NCBI GenBank assembly: GCA_040386935.1
Contig: JAZKEQ010000014.1
Span: 11,922 to 75,921, forward strand
Direction of reading: 5' to 3'
Length of the DNA stretch: 64,000 nucleotides
Origin: JABMMZ01 sp040386935
GTDB lineage: Bacteria > Bacteroidota > Bacteroidia > NS11-12g > UBA955
Shown here: piece by piece, positions 16,338 to 26,800 of the stretch
Position numbering within the stretch: position 1 is the stretch's first letter
How the letters are laid out: each line of letters opens with the position of its first letter
Notes under the pieces: generated by a model
What the model was told of the DNA's origin: nothing
The model's input: the letters and a program-made list of their open reading frames with translations, nothing else
Database searches by the model: none
Position numbers and translations under genes: made by a program

Positions 16338-18401
16338 TTAAGAATTTAAATATTTTAATTTCAGATAGGTATAAAACTCATCCTGTGAACGCACCTGTGG
16401 CACACCGGTGGGCTTATAGTCATTGGTCAGATATTGATTGATAATACGTGCTTTGGTATTATCGCTTAATTGGATTTTCAACATCTCATCCAATTCACTT
16501 TTCACCCTTGCATCTAGAACCGGGAAACAAATCTCTATTCTGCTTTCGAGGTTACGGGTCATCATATCGGCTGAGCCCATGTACATCTTTTCCTTACCAT
16601 TATTGCCGAACACATAAATTCGCGCGTGTTCAAGGTAACGATCGATGATGCTTATAACAGAAATATTCATGCTTTGCTTGGCAACACCCGGCACCAGGCA
16701 ACATATACCCCGCACAATCAATTGAATTTTAACACCTGCATTGCTAGCTTCGTAAAGTTTATTGATGATATCAGCATCTACGAGGCTATTCATCTTCATG
16801 ATGACATAAGCCTTCTTCCCTGCCTTCTTAAACTTAATCTCTTTATCGATCAACTGTAGTATTGACTCCTTTAAATTAATAGGAGCAACCAACAATTGAT
16901 TGAACTTAATATTACGCTCTTTAAAATCTTCAATCAAATTAAAGACTTTACTAACTTCTGAAGTAATTTTTTTATTGCAGGTTAATATAGAATGGTCGCA
17001 GTAAATACGGGCCGTTTCACCATTATAATTACCGGTTCCTAAATGCGCATATACATTCAACCCATTTTTTTCCTTGCGGTATATCATGCACATTTTTGTG
17101 TGTATTTTAAATTTAGGAATTCCGAATAAGACAGTTGCGCCTGCTTCCTTTAATTTATTGCTCCAGAAAATATTGTGTTCTTCATCAAAGCGCGCTTTTA
17201 ACTCCATCACCACAAAGACCCTTTTCCCGTTGCGAATTGCATTGATAAGGGCATTGACGATATTTGAGTTTTCAGCTACACGATAAAGTGTAATCTTGAT
17301 ACTGACAACCTGTGGATCAATAGCCGCTTCACGCAGCAGCCTCACCACATAATTAAATGGCTGGTAAGGATGGCTCAATAAATAATCTCGCTTGCGAATG
17401 ACATCAAACAAACATTTTGCCTTTTCAAAATCCGGAATATAGATGGGTTCTATTGTATGGTATTTTAAATCATTTTTCTTGATATCTGGAAATGCAATAA
17501 AGTCTTTGAAATTATGATAGCGTTGTCCTGCAATTAGTTCCTCTTTCCTTATTTTCAATTTCTGATAAATAAATTTTAACAAATCAGGCGCTATAGCAGC
17601 ATCGTGTATAAATCGGACCGGCTCACCTTTCTTGCGCATTTTCAAAATCTCGCGCAATTTGTCCAATAAATTCTGTGACACATCGCTTTCCAAATCAATT
17701 TCCGCATCGCGGGTCAATTTAATGGTGTATGCTTCAAAATGATTGTAATCAAAACTGGAGAATACAACATCAAGATTTATCCTGATGACATCATCCACAA
17801 ACATCATATATGTATTGCCATCCTGTTGCTTCAGTTGAAAAAATCGCTTTTTTACTTTAGTTGGCAAGGGAATCAATGCAAACTTCTTTTCCTTGGTTTG
17901 TGTATTGCTCAACTTACAAGCAAGGTAAACGGTATTATCTCTTAAAAATGGAAATGGCCTGCTATTGGACAATATGATCGGGAATATGGCATTTTGAATT
18001 TCGTCTTTAAAATACTTCCTAACCTCTCCTACTTGTTGAATATTTAATTGTTTCTCATTGATAAAATAGATATTCTTGGCCTTGAGCTCTTCAAGCAGAT
18101 TATCATAAATGAGATTAAATTTAGCTTGCTGAATAATCACTTTATTGTGAATATCCATGAGCAAGTCTTTAATTTCTTTTTGATTGATTTGAACCAGGCT
18201 ACCTTTTTTAATTTGCAGCATGCGCTTATTGGTAGCAACTCTTACCCTAAAAAACTCATCGAGGTTAGATGAAAAAATGCCTAGAAACTTCAACCTGTCG
18301 AGTAGAGGCACATTGCTATCATTGGCTTCTTGCAATACCCTGTCATTAAAAGCCAACCAGCTGATTTCTCTGTTAATATAAGTTAATTTTTTCTTGGCCA
18401 T
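16338..18401 (-). CDS. ppk1: Polyphosphate kinase 1
   Basis: Reversibly polymerises ATP gamma-phosphate into inorganic polyphosphate. 687 aa, the usual PPK1 length, with N, head and two phospholipase-D-like C domains. The catalytic His is H434 in KFKIHTKM, and the second conserved His is H453 in YAHLGTGNYN. The start INREISWLAFNDRVLQEA and the block SNLDEFFRVRV are typical. It begins 11 bases after the stop of the EEP-family lipoprotein gene, so the two are likely co-transcribed. Confidence 0.97.
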   Translation of the reverse strand: MAKKKLTYINREISWLAFNDRVLQEANDSNVPLLDRLKFLGIFSSNLDEFFRVRVATNKRMLQIKKGSLVQINQKEIKDLLMDIHNKVIIQQAKFNLIYDNLLEELKAKNIYFINEKQLNIQQVGEVRKYFKDEIQNAIFPIILSNSRPFPFLRDNTVYLACKLSNTQTKEKKFALIPLPTKVKKRFFQLKQQDGNTYMMFVDDVIRINLDVVFSSFDYNHFEAYTIKLTRDAEIDLESDVSQNLLDKLREILKMRKKGEPVRFIHDAAIAPDLLKFIYQKLKIRKEELIAGQRYHNFKDFIAFPDIKKNDLKYHTIEPIYIPDFEKAKCLFDVIRKRDYLLSHPYQPFNYVVRLLREAAIDPQVVSIKITLYRVAENSNIVNALINAIRNGKRVFVVMELKARFDEEHNIFWSNKLKEAGATVLFGIPKFKIHTKMCMIYRKEKNGLNVYAHLGTGNYNGETARIYCDHSILTCNKKITSEVSKVFNLIEDFKERNIKFNQLLVAPINLKESILQLIDKEIKFKKAGKKAYVIMKMNSLVDADIINKLYEASNAGVKIQLIVRGICCLVPGVAKQSMNISVISIIDRYLEHARIYVFGNNGKEKMYMGSADMMTRNLESRIEICFPVLDARVKSELDEMLKIQLSDNTKARIINQYLTNDYKPTGVPQVRSQDEFYTYLKLKYLNS

Positions 18402-18412
18402 TTAATATTTAC

Positions 18413-19438
18413 TTACCATTTTAAATACATGTATATGGGATAATGATCACTGTATCCGTTCAGCCATTTAGTGCCGCCAAAAGTGCGCAGCGGATATCCT
18501 GCATATTTTCCTTTTTGAGTCAACCAGTCGGCATCAAAAATATCAATACTTTCTGAAATATAATCCATCCCTGTGCTATCATTTAATGCCTTACTCACTA
18601 TTATCTGATCAAGCGTATTCATACTCCCTTTAAATTTATAAGAGCCTCTTCCTTGCGCTTTGAAACCCCACATCAGGTTTTGTAAAACAGCGGTATCATT
18701 TTTTTCAATATTTTTGGCCCCTAATATAGATTTTATACTTTTATCCCATGGCTCATCGTTGAAATCACCCATAATAATCACCTTTTCTTTCTTCAAATCA
18801 AAATGTTGACTGACATAAGTTGAACAGGCTTTCGCAGCATCCACACGGTTTTGTTCACTCTCTTTCTTACCTTCTTTTCGCGAAGGAAAATGGCAAACAT
18901 ATACATAAAAAGTATCCTTACTTGCGTTTAACAGAAGAGTTGCGCACAGTTGGTCGCGGGTTTTATCCTTGAGGTCCTTTGAAAGTAGCACACTAATTTT
19001 TTCAGAATGGAGTAACTTGAATTTATGCTTATCATATGCTAAAGCCACATCAACACCTCTTTCATCAGGAGAGTCAAAATGCGCGATGCCATATTTTCCT
19101 TTCAGGCCCTTTTCCTCTAACAATGCTTCCAATGCTTTTCTATTTTCAAGTTCGCAAACCCCTAGTATATCGGGACTATGCCCATCAGCTAACTGCGTGA
19201 CAACTTTTGCCATATTTTCTAATTTTGCTTTATACCTTGCCTGAGTCCAAGCATACTTGCCTGCCGGTGTAAATTCATTGTCATTATGATCTGTGTCATC
19301 AACGGCATCATAGAGGTTATCTATATTATAAAAAGCAATTGAGAAATGGTTCTCCGGTAATGCCTTTTTTTCTTTTCTGCAGGTAACAGATAACAATAAA
19401 ATACTGCAAAGCGAAAGATAGACCACCGTTTTAAACAT
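18413..19438 (-). CDS. Endonuclease/exonuclease/phosphatase family lipoprotein
   Basis: 341 aa from ATG 19438; a TTG 12 bases upstream is less likely. A hydrophobic leader ends in LLLSVTC-RK, an imperfect lipobox with Thr before Cys, so export is probable and lipidation possible. The EEP fold is visible: FYNIDNLYD, DILGVCELENRKALEALL with the metal-binding Glu, VCHFPSR, IIMGDFNDEPWD and SDHYPIYMYLKW with the catalytic His. Family members cleave phosphodiesters in DNA, lipids or small molecules. The substrate here is unknown. It lies upstream of ppk1 in the same transcription unit. Confidence 0.9.
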   Translation of the reverse strand: MFKTVVYLSLCSILLLSVTCRKEKKALPENHFSIAFYNIDNLYDAVDDTDHNDNEFTPAGKYAWTQARYKAKLENMAKVVTQLADGHSPDILGVCELENRKALEALLEEKGLKGKYGIAHFDSPDERGVDVALAYDKHKFKLLHSEKISVLLSKDLKDKTRDQLCATLLLNASKDTFYVYVCHFPSRKEGKKESEQNRVDAAKACSTYVSQHFDLKKEKVIIMGDFNDEPWDKSIKSILGAKNIEKNDTAVLQNLMWGFKAQGRGSYKFKGSMNTLDQIIVSKALNDSTGMDYISESIDIFDADWLTQKGKYAGYPLRTFGGTKWLNGYSDHYPIYMYLKW

Positions 19439-19516
19439 AGCTGAATGCAAATTAAAGTGTTTAAATGTTAATTCTATATTATGAAAAGGTCTTCTTATTA
19501 TTTTTTTCCAACAATA

Positions 19517-19547
19517 TTTGACAAAGTCATAATATTTAGTACATTTG
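19517..19547 (+). promoter_or_regulatory. tRNA-Leu promoter (TTTG-N19-TAnnTTTG)
   Basis: TTTG at 19517-19520, then exactly 19 bases, then TACATTTG at 19540-19547: a perfect Bacteroidota promoter ending 19 bases before the tRNA. Confidence 0.82.
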
Positions 19548-19566
19548 CACTCCTTTTAAGGAAAAT

Positions 19567-19650
19567 GCCCAGGTGGCGGAATTGGTAGACGCGCTGGTCT
19601 CAAACACCTGTGGGTTCACCCCCGTACCGGTTCGACTCCGGTCCTGGGCA
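19567..19650 (+). tRNA. tRNA-Leu (anticodon CAA)
   Basis: 84 nt. The acceptor stem GCCCAGG pairs with CCTGGGC, followed by discriminator A. The T arm is ACCGG-TTCGACT-CCGGT, the D arm contains GGTAGAC, and there is a long class II variable arm with GGG/CCC pairing. The anticodon loop CTCAAAC places CAA at 34-36, reading UUG. CCA is not encoded. The anticodon stem has one U-U mismatch at 28-42. Confidence 0.95.
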
Positions 19651-19657
19651 CTTAAAG

Positions 19658-19687
19658 AAAAGCCATCGAGTAATTGATGGCTTTTTT
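19658..19687 (+). terminator. Terminator after tRNA-Leu
   Basis: AAAAGCCATC (19658-19667) pairs with GATGGCTTTT (19676-19685) around an 8-base loop and is followed by T residues to 19687. It begins 8 bases after the tRNA. Confidence 0.8.
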
Positions 19688-19724
19688 CGTAATAAAATAT
19701 TTACATTTGTTTGACACAATTGTA

Positions 19725-20510
19725 ATGAAGCTCATTATCCGATCAATATTACTCTTTACTCTTTTTGCAGATTGCCTTTCTGCAGCTTCATTTAATTTTC
19801 CAAAAGCCGGTCTTAACGAAACTATGCCGGGCATTCAAAGAAAAGGAGACTTTAGACTGCATCTTATTTACCCTTCACCCTGGACCTTCATGATAGAACC
19901 AAATTTTAATCTCAACAATGAATGGAGGAACGACTACGATCCGCCTGAATATACAGGTATGCATACTTCTATGTATGATAAGAATCAAAATGTGAGAGTG
20001 CATTTTAAAAATACAATTTTAACTAAATTTGGCTTAGGCATAGAATACAATATCACCGACAGAATTTCACTCCAATTCAGTGCCAAGTATTGGAAAATAA
20101 GGAATGACTGGGACACCAATTATGTAGGCCAGATAGGTTATTATCAACATCTGAGTACCCCTTTGTTATTAAAATATGAATTTGTAAGACATCCTTTGGT
20201 TTCTTTTAAAGGAGGTATTGGCTTTGAGCCATACATCCATCATTATCAAAATGTTGTACTACATCGCACTTATTACTCTTTATTTTGGAAAACAGATAAT
20301 ACAACAACGCCAATTAATGAAATTCAAAGAAGTTCAAATTCTATATCTGATTTGACATTTGAATTAAGTGGCACTGCTAAATTAACAAAACGCCTGAGTA
20401 TTGACTATTATTTAAGAGGACTTATCAATGGCAGCGCCAACCATTCACAGATAAATCTCTCCTATTTATTATTCCAATCTAAAGCAAGCAGGCTTCAAAA
20501 AAAGAGTTAA
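19725..20510 (+). CDS. Outer-membrane beta-barrel-like protein
   Basis: 261 aa from ATG 19725 (MKLIIRSILLFTLFADCLSA), which gives a clean signal peptide. A longer frame from 19674 starts inside the tRNA terminator and is rejected. The mature part is rich in alternating aromatic/polar strands: FGLGIEYNITDRISLQFSAKY, PLLLKYEFV, FKGGIGFEPYIHHY, SIDYYLRGLI, and a final INLSYLLF. This suggests a small outer-membrane barrel. No specific family is recognised. TACATTTG at 19702-19709 is a likely -7 element 15 bases before the start. Confidence 0.78.
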   Translation: MKLIIRSILLFTLFADCLSAASFNFPKAGLNETMPGIQRKGDFRLHLIYPSPWTFMIEPNFNLNNEWRNDYDPPEYTGMHTSMYDKNQNVRVHFKNTILTKFGLGIEYNITDRISLQFSAKYWKIRNDWDTNYVGQIGYYQHLSTPLLLKYEFVRHPLVSFKGGIGFEPYIHHYQNVVLHRTYYSLFWKTDNTTTPINEIQRSSNSISDLTFELSGTAKLTKRLSIDYYLRGLINGSANHSQINLSYLLFQSKASRLQKKS

Positions 20511-20621
20511 AAATTTCAATATAGTGTAAAAAAAACACATCTCCTATAAGTCAAAACATAACCTCTATCGCTTTCGATGATAGTAAAGCCCATTTTACGG
20601 CTGTAATTTTGCACCACAATT

Positions 20622-21497
20622 ATGGCAACTAAAATCATTCAGCAAGTTTTACCTCCACCAGCACCACATATGGTAGGCGATGGATTCAGGGTACACAATT
20701 TCTTTCCTAATGGTTATAACATGGGTATGCACCGCATGAGTCCATTTTTTATGATGGATTACAACTCAAAAGTTGAATTTCCGCCTAAAGAAGAGCCGAG
20801 AGGTGTTGGGGTTCATCCACACAGGGGTTTTGAAACTGTAACTATTGCCTATCATGGCAAAGTTGCCCATCACGACAGTGCAGGCAATAGTGGAACGATA
20901 GGTGAAGGCGATGTTCAGTGGATGACTGCCGGATCAGGCGTATTGCACAAAGAATACCACGAACGCGAATTCAGTCGTAAAGGTGGATTATTTCAAATGG
21001 TTCAGCTTTGGGTCAATCTTCCAAAGAAAGACAAAATGGGAGCACCTAAATATCAGGGATTATTGAACTCAGATCTTGGTAAATACACGCTACCTGACAA
21101 TGGTGGTACTGTAGATGTAATAGCCGGAGAATTCAAAAATACCAAAGGACCTGCAACAACATTTACACCGATGCACGTGTACAATATTAAAATGAATAAA
21201 GGCAATACAACTAGTTTTGATTTGCCGTCAAATTTCAATACAGGTATTTTAATAGTTGAAGGGGCAGCAGTAATAAATGGCGAACCAACTGACACCGATC
21301 ATTTTGTATTGTTTAAAAATGAAGGTGAGCAGATTAGCATTGAAGCTTCTGAAAACAGTATATTATTGGTATTGAGTGGCGAACCAATTCAAGAGCCAAT
21401 TGTTGCCTATGGTCCTTTTTTAATGAATACAAAGGAAGAAATCATGCAAGCTTTTGACGACTTGCACCATGGCAAATTTGGAGTTCTGGAAGATTAA
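20622..21497 (+). CDS. Pirin family protein
   Basis: 291-aa bicupin. The N-terminal cupin carries the Fe-binding pattern: VHPHRGFETVT, then HHDSAGNSG, and the second motif LHKEYHE, with GDVQWMTAGSGVLH between. The C-terminal cupin (about 180-270) has no obvious metal ligands, as usual. Pirins are iron-binding cytoplasmic proteins. Some have quercetinase activity and others act on regulators; the role here is not given by context. TAATTTTG at 20604-20611 is a likely -7 element ten bases upstream of the ATG. Confidence 0.95.
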   Translation: MATKIIQQVLPPPAPHMVGDGFRVHNFFPNGYNMGMHRMSPFFMMDYNSKVEFPPKEEPRGVGVHPHRGFETVTIAYHGKVAHHDSAGNSGTIGEGDVQWMTAGSGVLHKEYHEREFSRKGGLFQMVQLWVNLPKKDKMGAPKYQGLLNSDLGKYTLPDNGGTVDVIAGEFKNTKGPATTFTPMHVYNIKMNKGNTTSFDLPSNFNTGILIVEGAAVINGEPTDTDHFVLFKNEGEQISIEASENSILLVLSGEPIQEPIVAYGPFLMNTKEEIMQAFDDLHHGKFGVLED

Positions 21498-21616
21498 CAG
21501 AAGGTTATCGATATATTGTTCATAACACGCAGTTTAAGTTTGTGTGAACTGCTTTTAACTGGAATAATTTTTGCTACCTTTGCGACATCATTCATCAAAA
21601 ATACATTTAAAAAAAT

Positions 21617-22552
21617 ATGAAAGTAACAGTCGTAGGAGCCGGAGCCGTTGGCGCAACATGTGCAGATAACATTGCCCGCAAAGAACTTTGTTCAGAACTG
21701 GTATTATTGGACATCAAAGAAGGTATCAGTGAAGGTAAAGGTTTAGATTTATTTCAAACCTCATCATTACTTGGCTTCGACACCCGTATCACCGGAAGCA
21801 CCAATGATTACACAAAAACTGCCAATAGCGATGTAGTTGTTATTACCAGTGGTATTCCCCGCAAACCGGGTATGACCCGCGAAGAATTAATCGGTATCAA
21901 TGCAGGCATTGTAAAAGGCGTTACTGAAAATATATTAAAACATTCTCCAAATGCCATTATCATTGTTATCAGTAATCCAATGGATACTATGACTTACTTG
22001 GCTTTAAAATCTAGCGGCATCCCTAAAAACAGAATCATTGGCATGGGTGGTATACTTGACAGTGCCCGTTTCAAATGCTATTTATCATTAGCAACAGGCG
22101 CCTCTACCAACGATATTCACGGTGTTGTAATTGGTGGTCATGGTGATACTACCATGATTCCTTTAACCAGACTGGCGACTATCAACGGTTTACCTGTTAG
22201 CTACAAACTGAGTCCTGAAGCATTACAAAAAGTAGCGGCAGACACCATGGTGGGTGGAGCTACATTAACAGGATTACTGGGAACCAGTGCCTGGTATGCA
22301 CCGGGTGCTGCAGGAGCTGCATTGGTTGAAGCAATTGTACGCGATGAGAAAAAAGTAATGCCTTGCTGCGTGGCCCTTGATGGCGAATACGGACAAAAAG
22401 ACATTTGTCTTGGTGTTCCTGTTGTTATCGGTCGCAATGGTTGGGAAGAAATCATCGATTACAAACTGACTGAAGATGAACAGGCTGCATTCAACAAATC
22501 TGCAGAAGCTGTTCGCAGCATGAACAATGTGCTGAGCACAATGAGCATGTAA
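21617..22552 (+). CDS. mdh: Malate dehydrogenase
   Basis: Oxidises malate to oxaloacetate with NAD in the TCA cycle. 311 aa of the LDH-like MDH type. The Rossmann start is KVTVVGAGAVGATCADNIA. The substrate loop GIPRKPGMTREEL has Arg in place of the Gln that marks lactate dehydrogenases. ISNPMDTMTYLA and the catalytic His in VIGGHGDTTMIPL follow. TACCTTTG at 21575-21582 is a plausible -7 element, and a strong terminator follows the stop. Confidence 0.96.
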   Translation: MKVTVVGAGAVGATCADNIARKELCSELVLLDIKEGISEGKGLDLFQTSSLLGFDTRITGSTNDYTKTANSDVVVITSGIPRKPGMTREELIGINAGIVKGVTENILKHSPNAIIIVISNPMDTMTYLALKSSGIPKNRIIGMGGILDSARFKCYLSLATGASTNDIHGVVIGGHGDTTMIPLTRLATINGLPVSYKLSPEALQKVAADTMVGGATLTGLLGTSAWYAPGAAGAALVEAIVRDEKKVMPCCVALDGEYGQKDICLGVPVVIGRNGWEEIIDYKLTEDEQAAFNKSAEAVRSMNNVLSTMSM

Positions 22553-22576
22553 TATAATTGTCAAATTTCTTTGATA

Positions 22577-22608
22577 AAAACCGATACAAAAATAGTATCG
22601 GTTTTTTT
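22577..22608 (+). terminator. Terminator after mdh
   Basis: An 11-base arm AAAACCGATAC (22577-22587) pairs with GTATCGGTTTT around a 7-base loop and is followed by a T run to 22608. Confidence 0.85.
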
Positions 22609-22629
22609 GTTTAGATTTGGGCATTGAAG

Positions 22630-23115
22630 ATGAAAAAAATTGCAGTGCTTTTAGTTTGCTGTATCAGCGCATTTATCGGACGTGCCCAAACCCAGGTGCA
22701 ATTTGTTCCTGCTGATTCTATTTACAACATCATCAATCACCCGCCCGACAGTATTACGCTTGTTATTAATTTCTGGGCTACCTGGTGCAAACCCTGTCTC
22801 GAAGAACTTCCGTATTTCAATCAGGCAGATTCAATTCTGAAAGGTGAGCCCTACCGATTTATTTATATTTCATTGGATCCCCCATCTGATAAAACCGGTC
22901 TTGTTAAATTTGTCAATAAAAGAAATCTTACCGGCACACACTACCATCTGAACGCCACCGACCTCAATGAATTTATCAACAAGGTAGATCCAAACTGGCA
23001 GGGCAGTATCCCCTATACAATTGTTTTATCCACTGCCGATAGACAAAATCACGAAGGCGCTTTTGAAGATTTCAAGCAACTTTGGCAATTTATAAGACAT
23101 CTAGGAGAAGATTAA
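22630..23115 (+). CDS. TlpA-like thioredoxin-fold protein
   Basis: 161 aa from ATG 22630; the upstream TTG at 22624 only adds two residues. A signal peptide (MKKIAVLLVCCISAFIGRAQ) is followed by a thioredoxin fold with active site WCKPC (Cys53/Cys56) inside NFWATWCKPC, and a cis-Pro region SIPYTIV. Predicted periplasmic thiol-disulfide reductase of TlpA type. TAGATTTG at 22612-22619 is a likely -7 element. A second thioredoxin-fold gene follows after 12 bases and is probably co-transcribed. Confidence 0.9.
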   Translation: MKKIAVLLVCCISAFIGRAQTQVQFVPADSIYNIINHPPDSITLVINFWATWCKPCLEELPYFNQADSILKGEPYRFIYISLDPPSDKTGLVKFVNKRNLTGTHYHLNATDLNEFINKVDPNWQGSIPYTIVLSTADRQNHEGAFEDFKQLWQFIRHLGED

Positions 23116-23127
23116 ACCAAACAATTA

Positions 23128-23742
23128 ATGAAAAATATTTTATCATACAGCATCGCTCTCATCTCAGCTATTGCCATTACGGCTTTTACATTTTCTACAA
23201 CGGGTTATGAGCCGGGTTCAGAAGCTGCAGATTTTAAACTTAAAAATACGGATGGTAAAATGGTGGCAATGGCTGATTATAAAGATGCCAAAGGCTTCAT
23301 TGTTATTTTCACTTGTAATCATTGTCCGTATGCCATGAAATATGAAACCCGGATTAATGCACTCGACAGCATGTATAAAGCAAAAGGCTATCCTGTAATT
23401 GCCATCAACCCAAATGATACTATTAATTATCCGGATGATTCATACAGCGAAATGGTAAAGAGAGCTAAAGACAAACATTTCACCTACCCTTATTTGATTG
23501 ATGTAACACAACAAACAGCAAAAGCGTATGGTGCTATTAAAACACCTCATGCCTATATCCTTCAAAAAGAAAAAGGAAAATTGATTGTAAAATATATCGG
23601 TGCTATTGACGACAATTATGATGATGCATCGAAAGTGACTCAAAAATATGTTGAAAGCGCAATGAGTGAAATCCTTTCTAATAAAGAAATAAGTGTAAAA
23701 ACCACAAAAGCAATAGGTTGCGGTATTAAATGGTATAAATAA
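23128..23742 (+). CDS. AhpC/TSA-type thioredoxin-fold protein
   Basis: 204 aa. An N-terminal hydrophobic leader (about 5-24) precedes a peroxiredoxin/redoxin fold: PGSEAADFKLKNTDG, then FTCNHCPYAMKYE with Cys63/Cys66 as the CxxC pair, VIAINPND, and the cis-Pro region KTPHAYIL. The CNHCPYA motif is typical of a Bacteroidota exported redoxin subgroup. Likely a periplasmic thiol oxidoreductase acting with the TlpA-like protein just upstream. Its C-terminal tail has an extra Cys (IGCGIKWYK). Confidence 0.9.
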   Translation: MKNILSYSIALISAIAITAFTFSTTGYEPGSEAADFKLKNTDGKMVAMADYKDAKGFIVIFTCNHCPYAMKYETRINALDSMYKAKGYPVIAINPNDTINYPDDSYSEMVKRAKDKHFTYPYLIDVTQQTAKAYGAIKTPHAYILQKEKGKLIVKYIGAIDDNYDDASKVTQKYVESAMSEILSNKEISVKTTKAIGCGIKWYK

Positions 23743-23825
23743 TATTTTTTTTATTATACTTGTAATATGTAAGAGGCAACGTTTCGACAATAAGAAGTGT
23801 TTAACATAAAAAACAATAGAATGAT

Positions 23826-26800
23826 TTGAAACCTACCAGAATTATACCCTTAATTGCACTTCTTTTTTTCAGCCTGTTGCCGAAAACAATGAAGTCTTGC
23901 GATGTTATTAACGGCTCTGACGTTGTATATAGGCATCTTGGAGGTTACACCTATCACATCAAATTTATTTTATATCACCAGTGCGTTTGTAAATTAGGGA
24001 TTATGCCTAAGTTTACACTTTCGTGCAATGGCAATATAATCCCAATAGTACCACCAAGAACTAGTATTAGAGATATTACACCTATCTGTAGTAGCGGTCA
24101 ACCACCCTGCACAAATGGTGGTGGCAGTGGTGGCAGATTCGGTATTGAGGAACATATTTTTGAAGACACAATTGATTTTAGCGCATCACCTTACAATGCA
24201 TTTCTTACTGGTGGTTGCTGCGAAGTATATGCCAGAGTAGCTCAACCATGGGGATTGATAGGAACAACTACCTCCACAACAACTTATGGAGGTGAGGCTA
24301 TGATGAATTTATGTAATATTGGAAAAAAGGGCAATAATTCACCAACCCTTTCAAACATTCCGATTACTTTTATCTGCTGTAATCAAACGTTTTCATTCAA
24401 CAATGGTATTTACGACAATATAGATGGCGACTCACTTTCTTTTGAATTAACAGAACCATTGAGTTCTACATTTGGACCGGTTACCTGGAATGCACCTCTG
24501 AGTAAAGATATTCCACTAACCCCATTTTGTGGAAAGCCGGGTATAGTCAATTGTAACCCATTACCAAATGCAAAACCGCCTCGCGGCTTTTATTTTGACA
24601 AAGCCACTGGTGATATGATTGTGACACCGGTAGACTGCAATGAATCAGGTCCGGTTGCCATAAAAATCAATGAATATAGAAAGGATTCAGCAACTAGACA
24701 ATGGATACATTTGGGTTTTACGCGAAGGGATATTTTCGTAACTGTTGTCCGATGCCCTAACAACAATCCACCTCAAATAATCGGTAAAAACCCTACCCCT
24801 GTTTGCGAAGGCAATAAAATTTGTTTCATAATAGACACTAAAGATGAGATGTATCTTCCTAACCAAACGGTGCCTGATACAGTTAATCTTTCATGGAATT
24901 ATGGTATACCGGGTGCAACATTTAGTATTATAGATCCAAATGCCCGTGAAAAACAAGCAGAATTTTGCTGGCAAACTAAAATAGGTGATGCCAGAGATTT
25001 TGCCTACCAATTTACCGCAATAGCAAAAGATGATGCCTGTCCGAGACCGGCTACAACAGTAAGGGGGTTCCGAGTTATCGTAAAACCAAAAGCTCAATCA
25101 AAACGCATCTATGAAGTATTGGATTGTGGCAAATTGCGTTTCACCTCTTATCCTAAAGATACAGTTAATTTCAAAGGGACCTATACCTATGAATGGACCA
25201 TACGAGATAGCACAAATGCCGGTGTTATTTACAAGAAAAGTTTCTCTAAACGCGATAGCTTTAAGTTCAGAAGAGGCGGAAAATATATTATTACACATCA
25301 GATTAATAACATCCCAATTAATTGCCCTACATTTTATACTGATACAGTTGTTATCCCCCCTGTACTTGATGTAGAGCTTGCATTTGGTAAAGATACTTTT
25401 GTTTGTGCCGGAGATAGTATTAAATTAAAACCAATGATTTCTTATGGCTATAAGCCTTATAAATACCATTGGGAATCACCATTGGGTGTACATAACGCCA
25501 AGGATACATTCCCTGCATTTGGGATTAAACCTACTTTTAGTACCAGCATTATGTTAAAAGTTACTGATATTCACAAGTGTGAAGACAGAGACACTATTAA
25601 AGTTCACTACCAACCACTTCCTGTGGTTAACATAGGTCCTGATAAAAGAATATGTACCTACCAGTCGGTTACTTTAGATGCTCAAAATGATGACACCATG
25701 CGTTATTATTGGCAACCTGATGGCGATAGTACCAGATTAAAAACAGTTAATGTAGCTGGCAAGTATTTTGTGAAAGTTATTGATCATTTGGCTTGCTTTA
25801 AAATTGACACCATGCAGTTATTTGTTAATGACACGGTAGTTGCTATTGCAAAACCGGATAGAGAAATATGCATTTTAGATACACTTAAAGTTAAAGCACA
25901 AAGACGACCTAAGGGCTTCAGCAGGCAATTCACATGGACTGATTTAAATACAGGTCTAATGGCTGCTTCAGACAGTGCATTTACAATTAAAATTACTCAA
26001 CAGGCACTCCGCAAATACGATTTGTATTTAAGAGTAACGCAAGGCGGTGTTATTTGTGAAGATCGTGATACTTTGATTATAACTGTTAACCCTTTACCTA
26101 CATTCAAGTTTGCCGGATTACCTCCAAGGTGTTTTACTGATGGTGCCATTAATTTGACCCAGAAAGAAGTGGCATTGGCTATGCCGGGCAATCAACCTGT
26201 AAGATATTTTCAGAAATTTAAAAAGCCATCTTGGGTAACAGGAGGTCCTATTGGTAGTGCTCCTTACATCTACGACTACCCTAAATTTATTACTAATGAT
26301 AAAGTACCTAATACCGGTTTAAGAGATACTATTTGTTATGATTACAGAGATGCTAAAGGTTGTTACAACACTGATTGCAAACCAATCCGTTTGAATCCAA
26401 ATCCGGATGTAAAAGTAAACGATGGTATTTTCTGTCAAAGAGCAGGTAAAATAGATTTGGATAAACTGGCCGTTATACCATTTAATAAAGTAGGCGGTAT
26501 TCAAAGCTGGAGATGTATTGAAGTGCCAAGTACTTCAGGTGTTGATCCTGATGCCATCATAGAACAAGATAACTCTGTTATTCCTGCCAAGTACTACATG
26601 GATCCTGGAGTAGAAGGCGAGAATCAAAAAACCGGTGATTATTTCCTTGAGTATTGCTTCAAGAACCCATCTACCAGTTGTCAGCGTTGTGATACAACAA
26701 GAGTAACAGTAGTGCGCTTACCTGAAATACAATTCGATCCAATTCCAAATCAGTGTATCAATTACCCTTTACTGGCACTGGATAGTTTTGTAGTTGAAAA

